Source: Streptomyces sp. I6 (lineage in GTDB: Bacteria; Actinomycetota; Actinomycetes; Streptomycetales; Streptomycetaceae). From it: a stretch of DNA of 64,000 nucleotides. This document shows, piece after piece, positions 1 through 8,706 of the stretch. How positions within the stretch are numbered: the first letter of the stretch is position 1; each line of letters starts with the position of its first letter. A program made the position numbers and the translations under genes. The notes below the pieces were generated by a model that saw nothing but the letters and a program-made list of their open reading frames with translations, was not told the origin of the DNA and did no database searches. The stretch lies in contig RHDP01000001.1 of NCBI GenBank assembly GCA_003725745.1, forward strand, positions 3,611,001 through 3,675,000. Reading direction: 5' to 3'.

Positions 1-349
1 TGTTGGTGACGAGGCCCCGCCGGAGAACCAGCCGGGCTCCGCCCGAGCGCGGTGGGCGGCCTGCAGCACGAGTTCTGTCTTGCCCACTCCGGGCGGGCCG
101 GTTACCAGATGCACGGCCGGGGGCCCGGACCCGTCGACCCCGTCAGGAGCGGGCCGCAGTGCCGCCGCGGACAGCTCCGTATCCGTCCGGCAAAGGCAGC
201 TGACCGCGGGGGAGGCTGCTCAGGGCGGGTTCGATCTCCGTCGGCAGTCGGGTCGTCACGTGCCTGCCCACGACCACGGTCCCGAGGACCAGGCTGTTCT
301 GAACCCGATCGACAGCCTCTGCCATGTGCTCCGGCCGCGGCGAACTCAC
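1..349 (-). pseudogene. Fragment of NTPase-domain (AfsR/NB-ARC-like) regulator, runs off left edge
   Basis: Read on the minus strand, positions 79-99 encode the P-loop GPPGVGKT followed by ELVLQAAHRAR, the start of an STAND/NB-ARC ATPase domain as in AfsR-type Streptomyces regulators. Just upstream, in another frame (ATG at 349), lies VVGRHVTTRLP and ALSSLPR, which resembles the linker that precedes the GRxxEL box in these proteins. The two frames meet near 185-200, where CRTDTEL looks like a degraded GRDxEL box. I infer one gene with a frame break, either decayed or a sequencing indel. The C-terminal part lies outside the window, so function and target are unknown. Confidence 0.4.
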
Positions 350-624
350 CCGGAGTCGTCGCTCACACCAGCATCTCCGGCGTCTCTGGGCTCGCCTGTG
401 TCCCCCACGCCATCGGTGTCACGCGTGTCCGCGTCCCGGCGCGCGTCCCTCAGCACGGACGGCTGCGGTGCCGAGAGCGCCACCGTGTTGCCTTGGGCCA
501 CGATGCCGTGCATCCAGCCTCCGCTGATGTGTGGTCAGCTCGGAGACCTCGACCGTGATGCTGGTGTACGCCTCCCCGCGGCACCCGAAGGACACCGAAC
601 AGCCCGGCCACCTGGGCCCGGCCG
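350..624. other. Gap with no recognisable gene
   Basis: No open frame here has convincing codon usage or a recognisable protein. The stretch separates the regulator fragment from the 3' end of the interrupted aminotransferase. I see no tRNA and no strong hairpin. Confidence 0.4.
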
Positions 625-1077
625 CTATGAGCCCAGTGTCTTGAGCCGTGCGACGGCCTCCTCCAGTACGTCCGTCTGCTTGCAGAAGGCGAACCGCACG
701 AAGGGTGCGCCCTGCTCGCGGTGGTCGTAGAAGACCGCGTTCGGGATGGCGACGACACCGGCGCGCTCCGGCAGGGCGCGGCAGAAGGTGACACCGTCGC
801 TCGCACCGAGGGGCCGGATGTCGGTGGTGATGAAGTAGGTGCCTGCCGGGCGGAAGACCCTGAAGCCCGCTTGCTCCAGACCGTCCGCGAGCAGGTCCCG
901 CTTGCCCCGCATGTCGGCGCGGAACTCATCGAAGTAGCTGTCCGGCAGGCGCAGGGCCTCCGCGACCGCGTACTGGAAGGGGCCGGAGGCCACGTAGGTC
1001 AGGTACTGCTTCGCGGAGCGTACGGCGGTGACGAGTTCTGCGGTACCGGTGACCCAGCCGACTCCTCGTTCGTACAC
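625..1077 (-). pseudogene. 3' fragment of class I/II aminotransferase, cut off by the integrated element
   Basis: This frame encodes the C-terminal ~145 residues of a PLP-dependent fold-type I aminotransferase, from VGWVTGTAELVTAVRSAKQ through TYFITTDIRPLG to the stop at 625. It begins at the same point (GW-V) where the frame at 22314-23093 breaks off, and the two match consecutive parts of the full-length homologue at 17924-19092. The first few codons (MYERG) are element DNA and only supply a chance GTG start. Without the N-terminal domain and the PLP lysine the fragment cannot be an enzyme. The intact gene was probably the DapC-like aminotransferase of the Streptomyces core. Confidence 0.9.
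1050..1062 (+). repeat. attL core of the integrated element
   Basis: TGACCCAGCCGAC occurs here and again at 22325-22337, exactly at the two breakpoints of the interrupted aminotransferase gene. Sequences outside the repeats are aminotransferase coding DNA and those inside are not. The short identical core and the adjacent serine recombinase fit large-serine-integrase attachment sites. The true crossover may be only 2 bp within this shared stretch. Confidence 0.85.
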
Positions 1078-1085
1078 TCATTCGC

Positions 1086-2533
1086 GTGTCACGCAACAGG
1101 TCCACCAGGGGCAACCCCAGCACCAGCGTCGCCGGTGAGCCGGCGGCGGTCTACTGCCGCATATCCCAGGCGGATGACGACGACCAGACGGGCGTCGACC
1201 GCCAGGAGCGCATCTGCCGCGAGATCGCTGAGCGCCGGGGCCTGGTCATCAACCCCGCCCACGTCTTCGTGGACAACAGCCGCTCCGCCTGGAGCCGCAA
1301 GCGGAAGCGGCCCGGCTGGGACCGGCTGCTGGAGGAGGCCCGGAACCGAGGCTTCCGGCACATCATTGCCTACCACCCCGACCGGCTTATGCGGCAACCC
1401 CGGGACTTGGAGGAGCTACTCCAGGTCTCCGACGACCACGCGATCACCCTCCACGGCGAGGCGAACCGGCGGGACCTCGCCGACCCCGACGACCGCTTCA
1501 TCCTCCGCATCGAGGTCGCGCACGCATGCCGCTCCTCGGACGACACCTCACGGCGGTTGAAGTCCGCGATGCAGGACCGGGCGCGGGAGGGCAAGCCACA
1601 GGGCGGCGTGAGGCGGTTCGGCTACGACAAGGGCGGGATGACGATCGTCGAGGAGGAGGCCGACATCGTCCGGGAGGTGTTCGACCGCTACCTGAAGGGC
1701 GAAGGCGCGGCACCCATCGCGAAGGACCTGCACGGGCGGGGTATCCGCACGGCTGGCGGCAAGGCATGGAACAGCGGCACCGTCCGTGCGCTGCTCGACT
1801 CCCGGCATGTCGCCGGAATCCGCATGCACCAGGGCGAGGAGGTCGGCCCGGCACCTGGCCCGCGATCATCGACGCAGGTGTGTGGGCGGAGGTGCGGATG
1901 CGGCGCGAGTACCGGTCGGCGGTGTACCGGGAGGCGCTCAGCAAGCCCGCGCAGCGCTACTACCTGTTGCGTGGCCTGGTGATGTGCGGGCGGTGCGGGA
2001 CGCTGATGTCTGGTACGGCGAAGGGCACCGGGCCGGTCTACCAGTGCAACCGCCGGGGCCGGAACGACGAGAAGAAGTGCACCCGGTCGGTCATGGCCCA
2101 GACGCTGGAGGACTTCGTCGTCGACGCCGCGGTCGAGCTGCTCGGCAAGCTGCGCGTGGACGGGCGGCTCGCCAGCAGCAACCTCTCCGAGAGCGTGACC
2201 GAGGAGCTGGGGGACGACCAGCGGCTGCTCGGCGAGCTGAACGAGATGTGGACCGCGAAGGAGATCTCCACGGCGGAATACCGCAAGATGCGCAAGGAGA
2301 TCACCGACCGGATCGCCAAGGCTCAGCGCAAGGTCGTCGTCCGGCCGATGGTGCTCCTCGACGGCCTTACGGGAGCTGGTGCGCGGGCCGCCTGGGAGGC
2401 AGAGGACATGACGGACGAGCGGCGCAACGCGGTGCTGCGGTTCCTGTTCTCCGGGGTGGTCATCGACGAGCCGAAGAAGTTCGGCCGGTACATGGACTGG
2501 GACCGGATCAGCATCGAGCAGAACCCGCTGTAG
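1086..2533 (+). CDS. Large serine recombinase (site-specific integrase)
   Basis: The N-terminal resolvase domain has VYCRIS with nucleophile Ser about residue 27 and the usual arginines (VDRQER, YHPDRLMR). A recombinase domain (KPQGGVRRFGYD) follows, then a zinc ribbon from about residue 300 (CGRCG with a later CN and KKC) and a coiled-coil segment. The total of about 482 residues is typical of phage and ICE large serine integrases. GTG at 1086 lies 24 bp from attL. The frame breaks near 1848, where GGCCCGGCACC probably lost one G from a GGG; restoring it joins EEVG to PGTWPAIIDAG. The enzyme presumably catalysed insertion at the GTCGGCTGGGTCA core. A recombination directionality factor is not evident. 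Confidence 0.9.
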
Positions 2534-2597
2534 CGGGGCGAGGCCGGTGGAATCGGCTCTGCCAACCGAGGCTATGAAGGGCGCAACATAGCCGACG

Positions 2598-2622
2598 ATC
2601 GCCGGTTAGCCTAACCGGCGAT
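2598..2622. terminator. Perfect 12-bp hairpin after the integrase
   Basis: ATCGCCGGTTAG and CTAACCGGCGAT form a perfect inverted repeat with a one-base centre, starting 65 bp after the integrase stop. No T-run follows, which is common for actinobacterial terminators. The near-absent loop means it could instead be a palindromic protein-binding site. Confidence 0.5.
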
Positions 2623-3338
2623 TCTCCGGAGCATGGACCTCCCCAGCCAACCCGCCGGCCCTCACCACACACCGGTGGGTCGCCGACCGAACGCCGCCCT
2701 GAGGACGTCCATGCTGCAACGCCAGACCGAACCCGCCGTCATCCAGCCCCTCATCGCCCCCGAAGGAGCCCGCGCCGTCTGCCAGCAGGCGGACTCGGCG
2801 AGGGACGCCGCTCTCCAGCGCGTATGCGCGGGGTTCACGACGACGATCAGCCCACGGAGCGCCGCGCGGCTCGCGGACCTGCTCTCTGCCTCGACCTACG
2901 TCCAGGCAGCCTGACCGGAGTCGGAGGAACGGTCCCGCTTCGCCGGCGGTGCGAGGACGGTCGGCACCGGGCTGACCCCCGCTCGCCGGACAGTCCGACA
3001 GTCGCCATCAACCGGAGGCAGCGCACCGGCCTACGCCCTCGGAAACGCCACGCAGGACGCGTTTGCCGTGAGCTGTGTGGTTTCTCCGGCCGAACACTGG
3101 ATCTTCGCGCGCGGGTGTGGCCGTGTTGGTGCTGCGCCCGGAGCGCTGGCCCGCGAGAGCGGCAACCTCAGCGCGCCAGGACCAAGGAATCCGCCGCGGT
3201 CGAGCTCGTCGCATCCGCGCCCTCGCGCCCCTCGCCGACACCTTCGGCACCAGGGCCGCGCTCACTCCCACTCACCCCTGTGCACGGCCGAAGAAGGCCC
3301 GTCGCACCCGCCTGCCCTGACGAAGGAGCCGCCACCCG
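2623..3338. other. Gap without a confident gene
   Basis: Several open frames cross this 0.7-kb stretch, for example a possible 93-residue frame at 2633-2914. None has a recognisable domain or a convincing ribosome site. An AAGGAG at 3323-3328 belongs to the truncated gene that starts at 3339. It may be eroded element backbone. Confidence 0.35.
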
Positions 3339-3402
3339 ATGAGCTACGACGCCCGCGAATGGGTGTGGGACCACAGCGGCAGCAAAGGCACCGCCCGCAT
3401 GG
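3339..3402 (+). pseudogene. 5' stub of a replication-type helix-turn-helix gene, truncated by an IS
   Basis: ATG at 3339 follows AAGGAG with good spacing and encodes MSYDAREWVWDHSGSKGTAR before meeting the IS3 left end at 3403. That start resembles the N-terminus of HTH proteins found in Streptomyces integrative elements and plasmids (M-x-x-W-x-W-x-x-S-x-x-K-G-T), often annotated as replication-associated DNA-binding proteins. The rest of the gene is not found on the far side of the IS. This is one sign that DNA next to the IS was deleted. The family assignment rests on about 20 residues. Confidence 0.45.
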
Positions 3403-3417
3403 TGAACCGCCTCGGGT
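3403..3417 (+). repeat. IS3 left terminal inverted repeat
   Basis: TGAACCGCCTCGGGT matches the complement of 6931-6945 at 14 of 15 positions. Confidence 0.8.
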
Positions 3418-3454
3418 GAGGTGGAGACTCGATTCCGTGTAAGGATTCCGAGTC

Positions 3455-3829
3455 ATGGCACGACCCTCGATGTACCCGCCCGAGCTGCGCAAGCGCGCGG
3501 TCCGCATGGTCGCGGAGATCCGCGACGACTACCGGAACGAGACGGCCGCGCTGAACGCGGTGATGGAGAAACTCGGCATCGGTTCGCGCGAGACGCTGCG
3601 CAAGTGGATCCGCCAGGACCAGATCGACACCGGGCAGCGGCCGGGGACGACGACCGAGGAGGCCGCGCAGGTCAAGGCCCTGAAAAAGGAGATCGCCGAG
3701 CTGAAGCGGGCAAACGAGATCCTCAAGGCGGCCTCGGCTTTTTTCGCGGCCGAGCTGTGCGCCACGAGGCGCGATGTTGATCGAGAGGTGGTGAAAGACC
3801 ACTTCCGTCGGGCCGTCGTAGCGGCCTGA
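3455..3829 (+). CDS. IS3-family transposase OrfA (read into the intron)
   Basis: Residues 1-100 are a typical IS3 OrfA: an HTH (YPPELRKRAVRMVAE ... GIGSRETLRKWIRQ) and a C-terminal coiled coil (QVKALKKEIAELKRANEILK), then ASAFFAAEL. From base 3757 the frame runs into intron sequence and stops at 3829. If the intron is spliced out, OrfA instead ends AAELFTDRPHTRS, a normal terminus for this family. A T-run at 3739-3744 within the FF codons is a likely programmed -1 slip site for making the OrfAB transposase. ATG 3455 fits family starts. Confidence 0.8.
   Translation: MARPSMYPPELRKRAVRMVAEIRDDYRNETAALNAVMEKLGIGSRETLRKWIRQDQIDTGQRPGTTTEEAAQVKALKKEIAELKRANEILKAASAFFAAELCATRRDVDREVVKDHFRRAVVAA
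3739..3745 (+). promoter_or_regulatory. Probable -1 programmed frameshift site of the IS3 transposase
   Basis: TTTTTTC in the codons GCT TTT TTC is a classic slippery heptamer. A -1 shift here, after intron removal, leads directly into the orfB frame (HRPATHSLVAFIDE). IS3 elements usually make transposase by such a shift. The flanking CTCGGC and GCCGAG can pair across the T-run, and the intron insertion point is 11 bases downstream. Confidence 0.55.
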
Positions 3830-5960
3830 TCGAAGCTTGGGGGCAGCCTGATCCGGGGAACGCCGGTGCGGGTGGCAAGCGGCCCCGACGACGGCGGGAC
3901 GTGCTGGAACTGCCAGACGGCGCGGGCCCGTTCAGCGAGGTCAGAAGGTGTAGCGAGAGCGAACCAGTGGTGGAAGCCCCGTAACAGCGAAGCCGGGTCA
4001 AATCTGGTGGATATGGGCCGGTGCGCAGTGCGTGAAGGCCGGGCCTTGCGGGCCGGTCTTCAACTCCGAAGCCGTTTAGTTCCGTCGGTGGGGAGGCCAC
4101 GTCGAAGGTCTGCGGCGTAGACGTGGCGATGCTGCCGGGGTAGAGCTGGGCGCCTCCCTGACCGATCGATCACATGGTGAACGTGGGAACCATCCGCGGT
4201 CGCCCTCCTGCCGGACAGCCAGTCCCGAGGGCGGGCAGGTCCGTTGCCGGCTGACGGCCGTGGGATGGGGCGGAGGCCCCGTAGTAGTCGCGGGCGTGAC
4301 GACCCGCCGTGGAGGCCGTGAGAGACGGCCGCAGGGCGAAGGGGGCCAGCAAGTCAGCAGTCGAGGCTGCTGGAATATCGGGAGGTTTTCGCTGGTGAAT
4401 ACCGACGAACTGGAGCACGCCTTATATGTGGCGGAGCGACGGGTACTGAATATCCAGACCAAGCTGCACCGTTGGGCTCGTGATGATTCTCGTCGCAGGT
4501 TCGACGATCTCTACAATCTCGTTGCCGATCCCGGTTTCCTTCTGGTGGCCTGGGATCGGGTGAGGGGTAACAAGGGTGCCCGCACGGCTGGGGTGGACGG
4601 GCGCACGGCCCGTTCCGTCGAGGCCGGGCAGGGCGTCGGGGATTTTCTCGGCGGACTGCGGTCGCAGTTGAAGGACCGTAGTTTCCGTCCGATGCCGGTG
4701 CGGGAGCGCATGATTCCGAAGGCAGGCGGGAAGCTTCGCCGTCTGGGGATCGCGACCGTCGCCGACCGGGTGGTCCAGGCATCTTTGAAACTGGTGTTGG
4801 AGCCGATTTTCGAGGCGGATTTCCTCCCGTGTTCCTACGGGTTCCGTCCGAATCGCCGGGCTCATGACGCGGTAGCCGAGGTGCGCTATCTCGCTTCGCG
4901 GCCACGTAAGTACGAGTGGATCGTGGAGGGAGACATCAAGGCATGCTTCGATGAGATTTCGCACTCGGCCCTGATGGACAGAGTGCGGCGTCGAGTCGGG
5001 GATAAACGCGTCCTGGAACTGGTGAAGGCATTCCTCAAGTCGGGCATCCTCGGAGAGGACCGTCTACTACGGGAAACCACCGCCGGAACCCCACAAGGGT
5101 CAGTTCTCTCGCCCCTGCTCAGCAACGTGGCACTGTCGGTCCTGGACGAATACATCGCCCAGGCGCCGGGAGGCCCGGCTGCCAGCAAGGTGGACCGTGC
5201 CAGACGGCACCGCCATGGTCTGCCCAACTACCGTCTTATTAGGTACGCGGACGACTGGTGCCTGATGGTCTTCGGCTCGAAAGCCGATGCCGAGGTCCTG
5301 CGCGAGGAAATCGCTGAGGTCTTGTCCACGATGGGCCTGCGCCTTTCGCCGGAGAAGACCTTGATCACCCACATCGATGAGGGCCTGGACTTTCTTGGGT
5401 GGCACATCCAGCGCCACCGGAAGAGAGGGACCAGGCAGCACTACGTCTATACCTACCCCTCGAAGAAGGCCGTTCAGGCCGTGAAGCGGAAGGTCAAGAT
5501 ATTGTGCCGAGAGGTCGAAGTGAATCAGCCGTTGGATGATCTGTTGCGTCGGCTGAATATGGCGTTGCGGGGCTGGTGTGCTTACTTCCGGCCCGGGGTG
5601 TCTTCCGTGACCTTCGCTTATCTGAGCCACTACACGTGGCAGACGGTATGGCGTTGGATGCGGCGAAAACACCGCCGGTCCACCTGGAAGGAACTCCGCC
5701 GCCGCTATTGCGGCGGCGGATGGTGGCCCGCCAGCGAGTACAGGGAGCTGTTCGACCCCGAGAAGGTAGGCACGACCCGCTACCGATATCGAGGCTCGAT
5801 CATTCCGGCTCCCTGGCCCACCACGGGATGAGGATATCCAACACGCGGCTCATTTCGGGGCTTGTGGAGAGCCCGGTGCATTGAGAGGTGCCCGCCGGGT
5901 TCGGGAAGCGGTCCGGGGAAACGGGCCGGTCGAAAGGCCGGAACCGCGCCCCGGGCCGAC
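3757..5960 (+). mobile_element. Group II intron inserted in the IS3 transposase gene
   Basis: The 5' boundary is GTGCG (3757-3761), the group II consensus, and the 3' end is AC (5959-5960). Removing 3757-5960 restores both the orfA terminus and the -1 frame orfB across GAGCT/TTTCACC. A domain V-like hairpin lies at about 5869-5904 (AGCCCGGTGC, a GAGA-type loop, GCCGGGTTC), followed by a long domain VI stem up to the 3' end. The intron encodes an RT/maturase without an obvious endonuclease domain. It sits right after a small stem-loop (CTCGGC/GCCGAG), as expected for class C-like introns that target hairpins; the class call is inference. Confidence 0.85.
4395..5831 (+). CDS. ltrA: Group II intron reverse transcriptase/maturase
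   Basis: The protein of about 478 residues has the RT0-RT7 blocks: RVRGNKGARTAGVDG, PVRERMIPKAGGKLRRLGI, YGFRPNRRAHDAV, GDIKACFDEISH, TPQGSVLSPLLSN and the catalytic RYADDW. A maturase (domain X) region with LRGWCAYFRPGVSS follows, and the end is GTTRYRYRGSIIPAPW. No HNH endonuclease domain is visible. I prefer GTG 4395 because GGGAGG precedes it by 9 bases, although the frame is open back to 4260. The protein would help the host intron to splice and retrohome. Confidence 0.9.
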   Translation: MNTDELEHALYVAERRVLNIQTKLHRWARDDSRRRFDDLYNLVADPGFLLVAWDRVRGNKGARTAGVDGRTARSVEAGQGVGDFLGGLRSQLKDRSFRPMPVRERMIPKAGGKLRRLGIATVADRVVQASLKLVLEPIFEADFLPCSYGFRPNRRAHDAVAEVRYLASRPRKYEWIVEGDIKACFDEISHSALMDRVRRRVGDKRVLELVKAFLKSGILGEDRLLRETTAGTPQGSVLSPLLSNVALSVLDEYIAQAPGGPAASKVDRARRHRHGLPNYRLIRYADDWCLMVFGSKADAEVLREEIAEVLSTMGLRLSPEKTLITHIDEGLDFLGWHIQRHRKRGTRQHYVYTYPSKKAVQAVKRKVKILCREVEVNQPLDDLLRRLNMALRGWCAYFRPGVSSVTFAYLSHYTWQTVWRWMRRKHRRSTWKELRRRYCGGGWWPASEYRELFDPEKVGTTRYRYRGSIIPAPWPTTG

Positions 5961-6918
5961 TTTCACCGACCGGCCACACACTCGCTCGTAGCGTTCATCG
6001 ACGAGACGCGGGACCGCTTCGGCGGTGTCGAGCCGATCTGCACCGTGCTGGCAGCGCACGGCATCAGCATCGCCCCCTCCACCTACTACGCCGCCAGGAA
6101 ACGCCAGTTGACACCCTCGCCGCGAATCGTGCGGGACGAGGAACTCAAGGAACGGATCAAGGAGGTCTACGAGTCCAACTACCGGGTCTATGGCGCCAGG
6201 AAGATCTGGAGACAGCTCAACCGCCAGGGCCACGAGGTGGCCCGCTGCACGATCGAGCGCCTCATGCGCGAGCTCGGCATCGCCGGCGCCGTCCGCGGCA
6301 AGAAGGTGATCACCACGATGCCGGATCCGGCCGCCGCCCGAGCACCGGACCTGCTCGACCGGGACTTCGTCACCCCGGCTCCGAACCGGACCTGGGTCGC
6401 CGACTTCACACACGTCGCGGCCTGGTCGGGCGTCGTCTACGTCGCGTTCGTCGTGGACACCTTCTCCCGCCGCATCGTCGGCTGGTCCGCGTCGATGTCC
6501 AAGGAGACCAAACTCGTCCTGGACGCCCTGGACATGGGCCTGTGGCAGCGCGACCGCGACGGCCGCCCGCCGACTCCCGGCGAGTTGGTGCACCACTCCG
6601 ACGCCGGGTCGCAATACACCTCATTCCGCCTCGCCGAACACCTCGACGCGGCCCGCATCGCGGCCTCGATCGGCTCGGTCGGCGACGCCTACGACAACGC
6701 GCTGATGGAGTCGACGATCGGCCTGTTCAAGACCGAGGTCATCAAGCCCCAGCGGCCGTGGAAGACGCTCTCGCACGTCGAGCTCGCCACCGCCGAGTGG
6801 GTTCGACTGGTACAACCACCGCCGACTCCACGGTGAGATAGGGCACATCCCGCCCGTCGAATACGAGACCAACTACTACCGAGAAACCACGAAACCCCAG
6901 CTCACAGCCACCAACTGA
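5961..6918 (+). CDS. IS3-family transposase OrfB (DDE integrase domain)
   Basis: The second exon starts at 5961 in frame HRPATHSLVAFIDETRDRF and continues with an HTH_21 region (YRVYGARKIWRQL) and an rve/DDE core: D in WVADFTHV, D in HHSDAGSQY and E in NALMESTIGLFKTE. The frame is disturbed near 6800, where GAGTGGGTTCGAC appears to have one extra G. Correcting it gives EWFDWYNHRRLHGEIGHIPP and a normal stop at 6918. It needs splicing of the upstream intron and a -1 frameshift to be made as OrfAB. Confidence 0.85.
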
Positions 6919-6930
6919 GATCTCTAACGA

Positions 6931-6945
6931 ACCCGGGGCGGTTCA
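6931..6945 (-). repeat. IS3 right terminal inverted repeat
   Basis: ACCCGGGGCGGTTCA is the near-perfect complement of the left end at 3403-3417. Confidence 0.8.
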
Positions 6946-6946
6946 C

Positions 6947-7276
6947 TACGACGTCGAACGCGAGCGGTACCTGCGTCTGCTGCGCGCCTGTGACGTCGGT
7001 GTCTTCCTCCCGCGGATGCGGGAGGGCTGGAGCCGCTGCGCCGCCGAGGCGTTACTCCTCGGCCTTCCCTGCCTCATCCGCCCAGGGGCCGGCCTGGGCG
7101 ACCTCGCCGCACTGGCTCGCCAGCCGGCCCCGGACCTCCGTCGCCTCCCTGCACAGGTCCGGGAGCGTGCGGCGGCACGCCACACCGAGGCCAAGGCGGG
7201 GTACGAGGCCCTGGCCCGGTTCGACCTGAACTACTTCGGCGACGCCTGGGGCAACCTCCTGACGCAGGTCGCCTGA
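6947..7276 (+). pseudogene. C-terminal fragment of a GT-B glycosyltransferase
   Basis: The open frame enters directly from the IS right end and encodes about 109 residues: LLRACDVGVFLPRMREGWSRCAAEALLLGLP contains the E-x7-E motif (EGWSRCAAE) of family 4 retaining glycosyltransferases, followed by a C-terminal helix region. The N-terminal acceptor domain is missing and is not present left of the IS, so the gene lost its 5' end when the IS arrived or by IS-adjacent deletion. An internal ATG at 7016 could give an 86-residue product, but it would lack an active site. It converges on gltX with a 9-bp gap. Confidence 0.6.
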
Positions 7277-7284
7277 CCAGCGGC

Positions 7285-8706
7285 TTAAGCCTGCGCGACC
7301 AGCTTCTTGCTGGCAGCTTCCAGACGGGCCAGCACGCGGTCCCGGCCGAGCAGCTCCATGGACTCGAACAGCTGGAGTCCGATCGTCCGGCCGGTGACCG
7401 CGACCCGGATGGGCGCCTGGGCCTTGCCCAGCTTCAGCCCGTGCTTCTCCCCGACGGCGAGCAGGACGGCCTTCAGGTCGTCCGCCTTCCACTCCGCGAC
7501 GTCGGCCAGCTCGGCGCGGGCGTCCGACAGGATGTCGCCGGCGCCCGCCTTCATCGCCTTGTTCCACGACGCCTCGTCCTCGACCGGCTCGTCGAGGAAC
7601 AGGAAGTCCACATAGCTGGTGATCTCGGAAAGCAGCGCCAGCCGGGTCTGGGCCAGGGAAGCCGCCGCCTCGAAGACGTCCTTGTCGAACGCCTCCGGCC
7701 GCCACGGCGCGTACGGGGCGACGAGCCACGGCGCGCAGGCGGCGGCGAACTGCTCCGGCGACAGGGCGCGGATGTACTCGCCGTTGAACGCCGTCAGCTT
7801 CTTCACGTCGAAGAAGGCCGGCGCGGTGTTGACGTCCTCGATCCGGAAGAGCTGCTCCAGCTCCTCGTACGGCCTGATCTCCCGGTCGTCGCCCGGGCCC
7901 CAGCCGAGCAGCATGAGGTAGTTCACCATCGCCTCGGGCAGGAACCCCTCGGCGAGGTAGTCCTCCAGCGCCACCTTGTCCCGGCGCTTCGACAGCTTCT
8001 GCCGCTTCTCGTTCACGATCACCGGCAGATGCGCCCACACAGGCGCCTTGGCACCGAGCGCCTCCCACAGCAGCTGCTGCTTCGGCGTGTTCGACAGGTG
8101 CTCCTCGCCTCGGATGACCTGCGTGATTCCCTCGTCCAGGTCGTCCACGACGTTGGCGATCAGAAAGACCGGGGACCCGTCACCACGGGCGATCACGAAG
8201 TCCTCGATCGCGCTGTTCGGGAACGCCGGCTCCCCGCGGACCAGGTCGACCACGACGGTCTCCCCCTCGTCCGGCGTCCGGAACCGCAGCGCCCGCCCCT
8301 CCTCGAAGGCCAGCCCCCGGTCCCGGCAGAACCCGTCGTACCCGAGGTGCTCCGACCCCGTGCGCTCCTTCAGCTGCTCCCGGGTGCAGTCGCAGTAGTA
8401 CGCCCGGCCGGCCGCGAAGAGCTGCTGAGCCGCTTCCCGGTGCCGGTCGGCGTTGTGCGACTGGAAGTACGGCCCCTCGAAAGCCGCATCCTCGCCATGG
8501 ATACCGATCGCCGCGAGCGCGCTGATGATGCCCTCGGTCCACTCCGGCTTGTTCCGGGCCGCGTCGGTGTCCTCGATCCGCAGCACGAACCTGCCGCCGG
8601 ACTGTCGCGCCACCGCCCAGTTGTAGAGAGCGGACCGTGCGCCACCGACATGGAACATGCCGGTCGGGGACGGGGCGAAACGAACGCGAACCGGGGCAGT
8701 AGACAT
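7285..8706 (-). CDS. gltX: Glutamyl-tRNA synthetase carried on the island
   Basis: This is a complete class I synthetase of 473 residues. The HIGH-region variant is [19 protein letters not shown] near residues 9-27 and the KMSKS equivalent is KLSKRRDK near residue 240. The glutamate-specific fold segments ([37 protein letters not shown]) and an anticodon-binding C-terminal helical domain are present. It ligates Glu to tRNA-Glu in the cytoplasm. Its place inside the att-bounded element implies a second copy beside a chromosomal gltX. Possible roles are resistance to a synthetase-directed inhibitor or toxin, or simply captured cargo. The frame is clean. Confidence 0.9.
   Translation of the reverse strand: MSTAPVRVRFAPSPTGMFHVGGARSALYNWAVARQSGGRFVLRIEDTDAARNKPEWTEGIISALAAIGIHGEDAAFEGPYFQSHNADRHREAAQQLFAAGRAYYCDCTREQLKERTGSEHLGYDGFCRDRGLAFEEGRALRFRTPDEGETVVVDLVRGEPAFPNSAIEDFVIARGDGSPVFLIANVVDDLDEGITQVIRGEEHLSNTPKQQLLWEALGAKAPVWAHLPVIVNEKRQKLSKRRDKVALEDYLAEGFLPEAMVNYLMLLGWGPGDDREIRPYEELEQLFRIEDVNTAPAFFDVKKLTAFNGEYIRALSPEQFAAACAPWLVAPYAPWRPEAFDKDVFEAAASLAQTRLALLSEITSYVDFLFLDEPVEDEASWNKAMKAGAGDILSDARAELADVAEWKADDLKAVLLAVGEKHGLKLGKAQAPIRVAVTGRTIGLQLFESMELLGRDRVLARLEAASKKLVAQA

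Larger units (their letters stand above)
3403..6945 (+). mobile_element. IS3-family insertion sequence carrying a group II intron
   Basis: The ends are 15-bp inverted repeats (TGAACCGCCTCGGGT at 3403; its near complement ends at 6945, 14 of 15 matching). Inside are orfA (from 3455) and orfB (to 6918) of an IS3-type transposase, interrupted by a 2.2-kb intron at 3757-5960; without it the IS would be about 1.34 kb. The flanking bases (CATGG and CTACG) show no 3-4 bp target duplication, and different truncated genes lie on each side. Confidence 0.85.

Noticed and set aside
625-1077. Independent small aminotransferase-like gene
   Set aside because: Its first codons are element DNA and it lacks the PLP lysine domain. 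It completes the fragment at 22314-23093 exactly.
5862-5960. OrfB start inside the intron at 5862
   Set aside because: Those codons fall in the domain V/VI region of the intron. The protein homology starts at 5961, after the splice junction.
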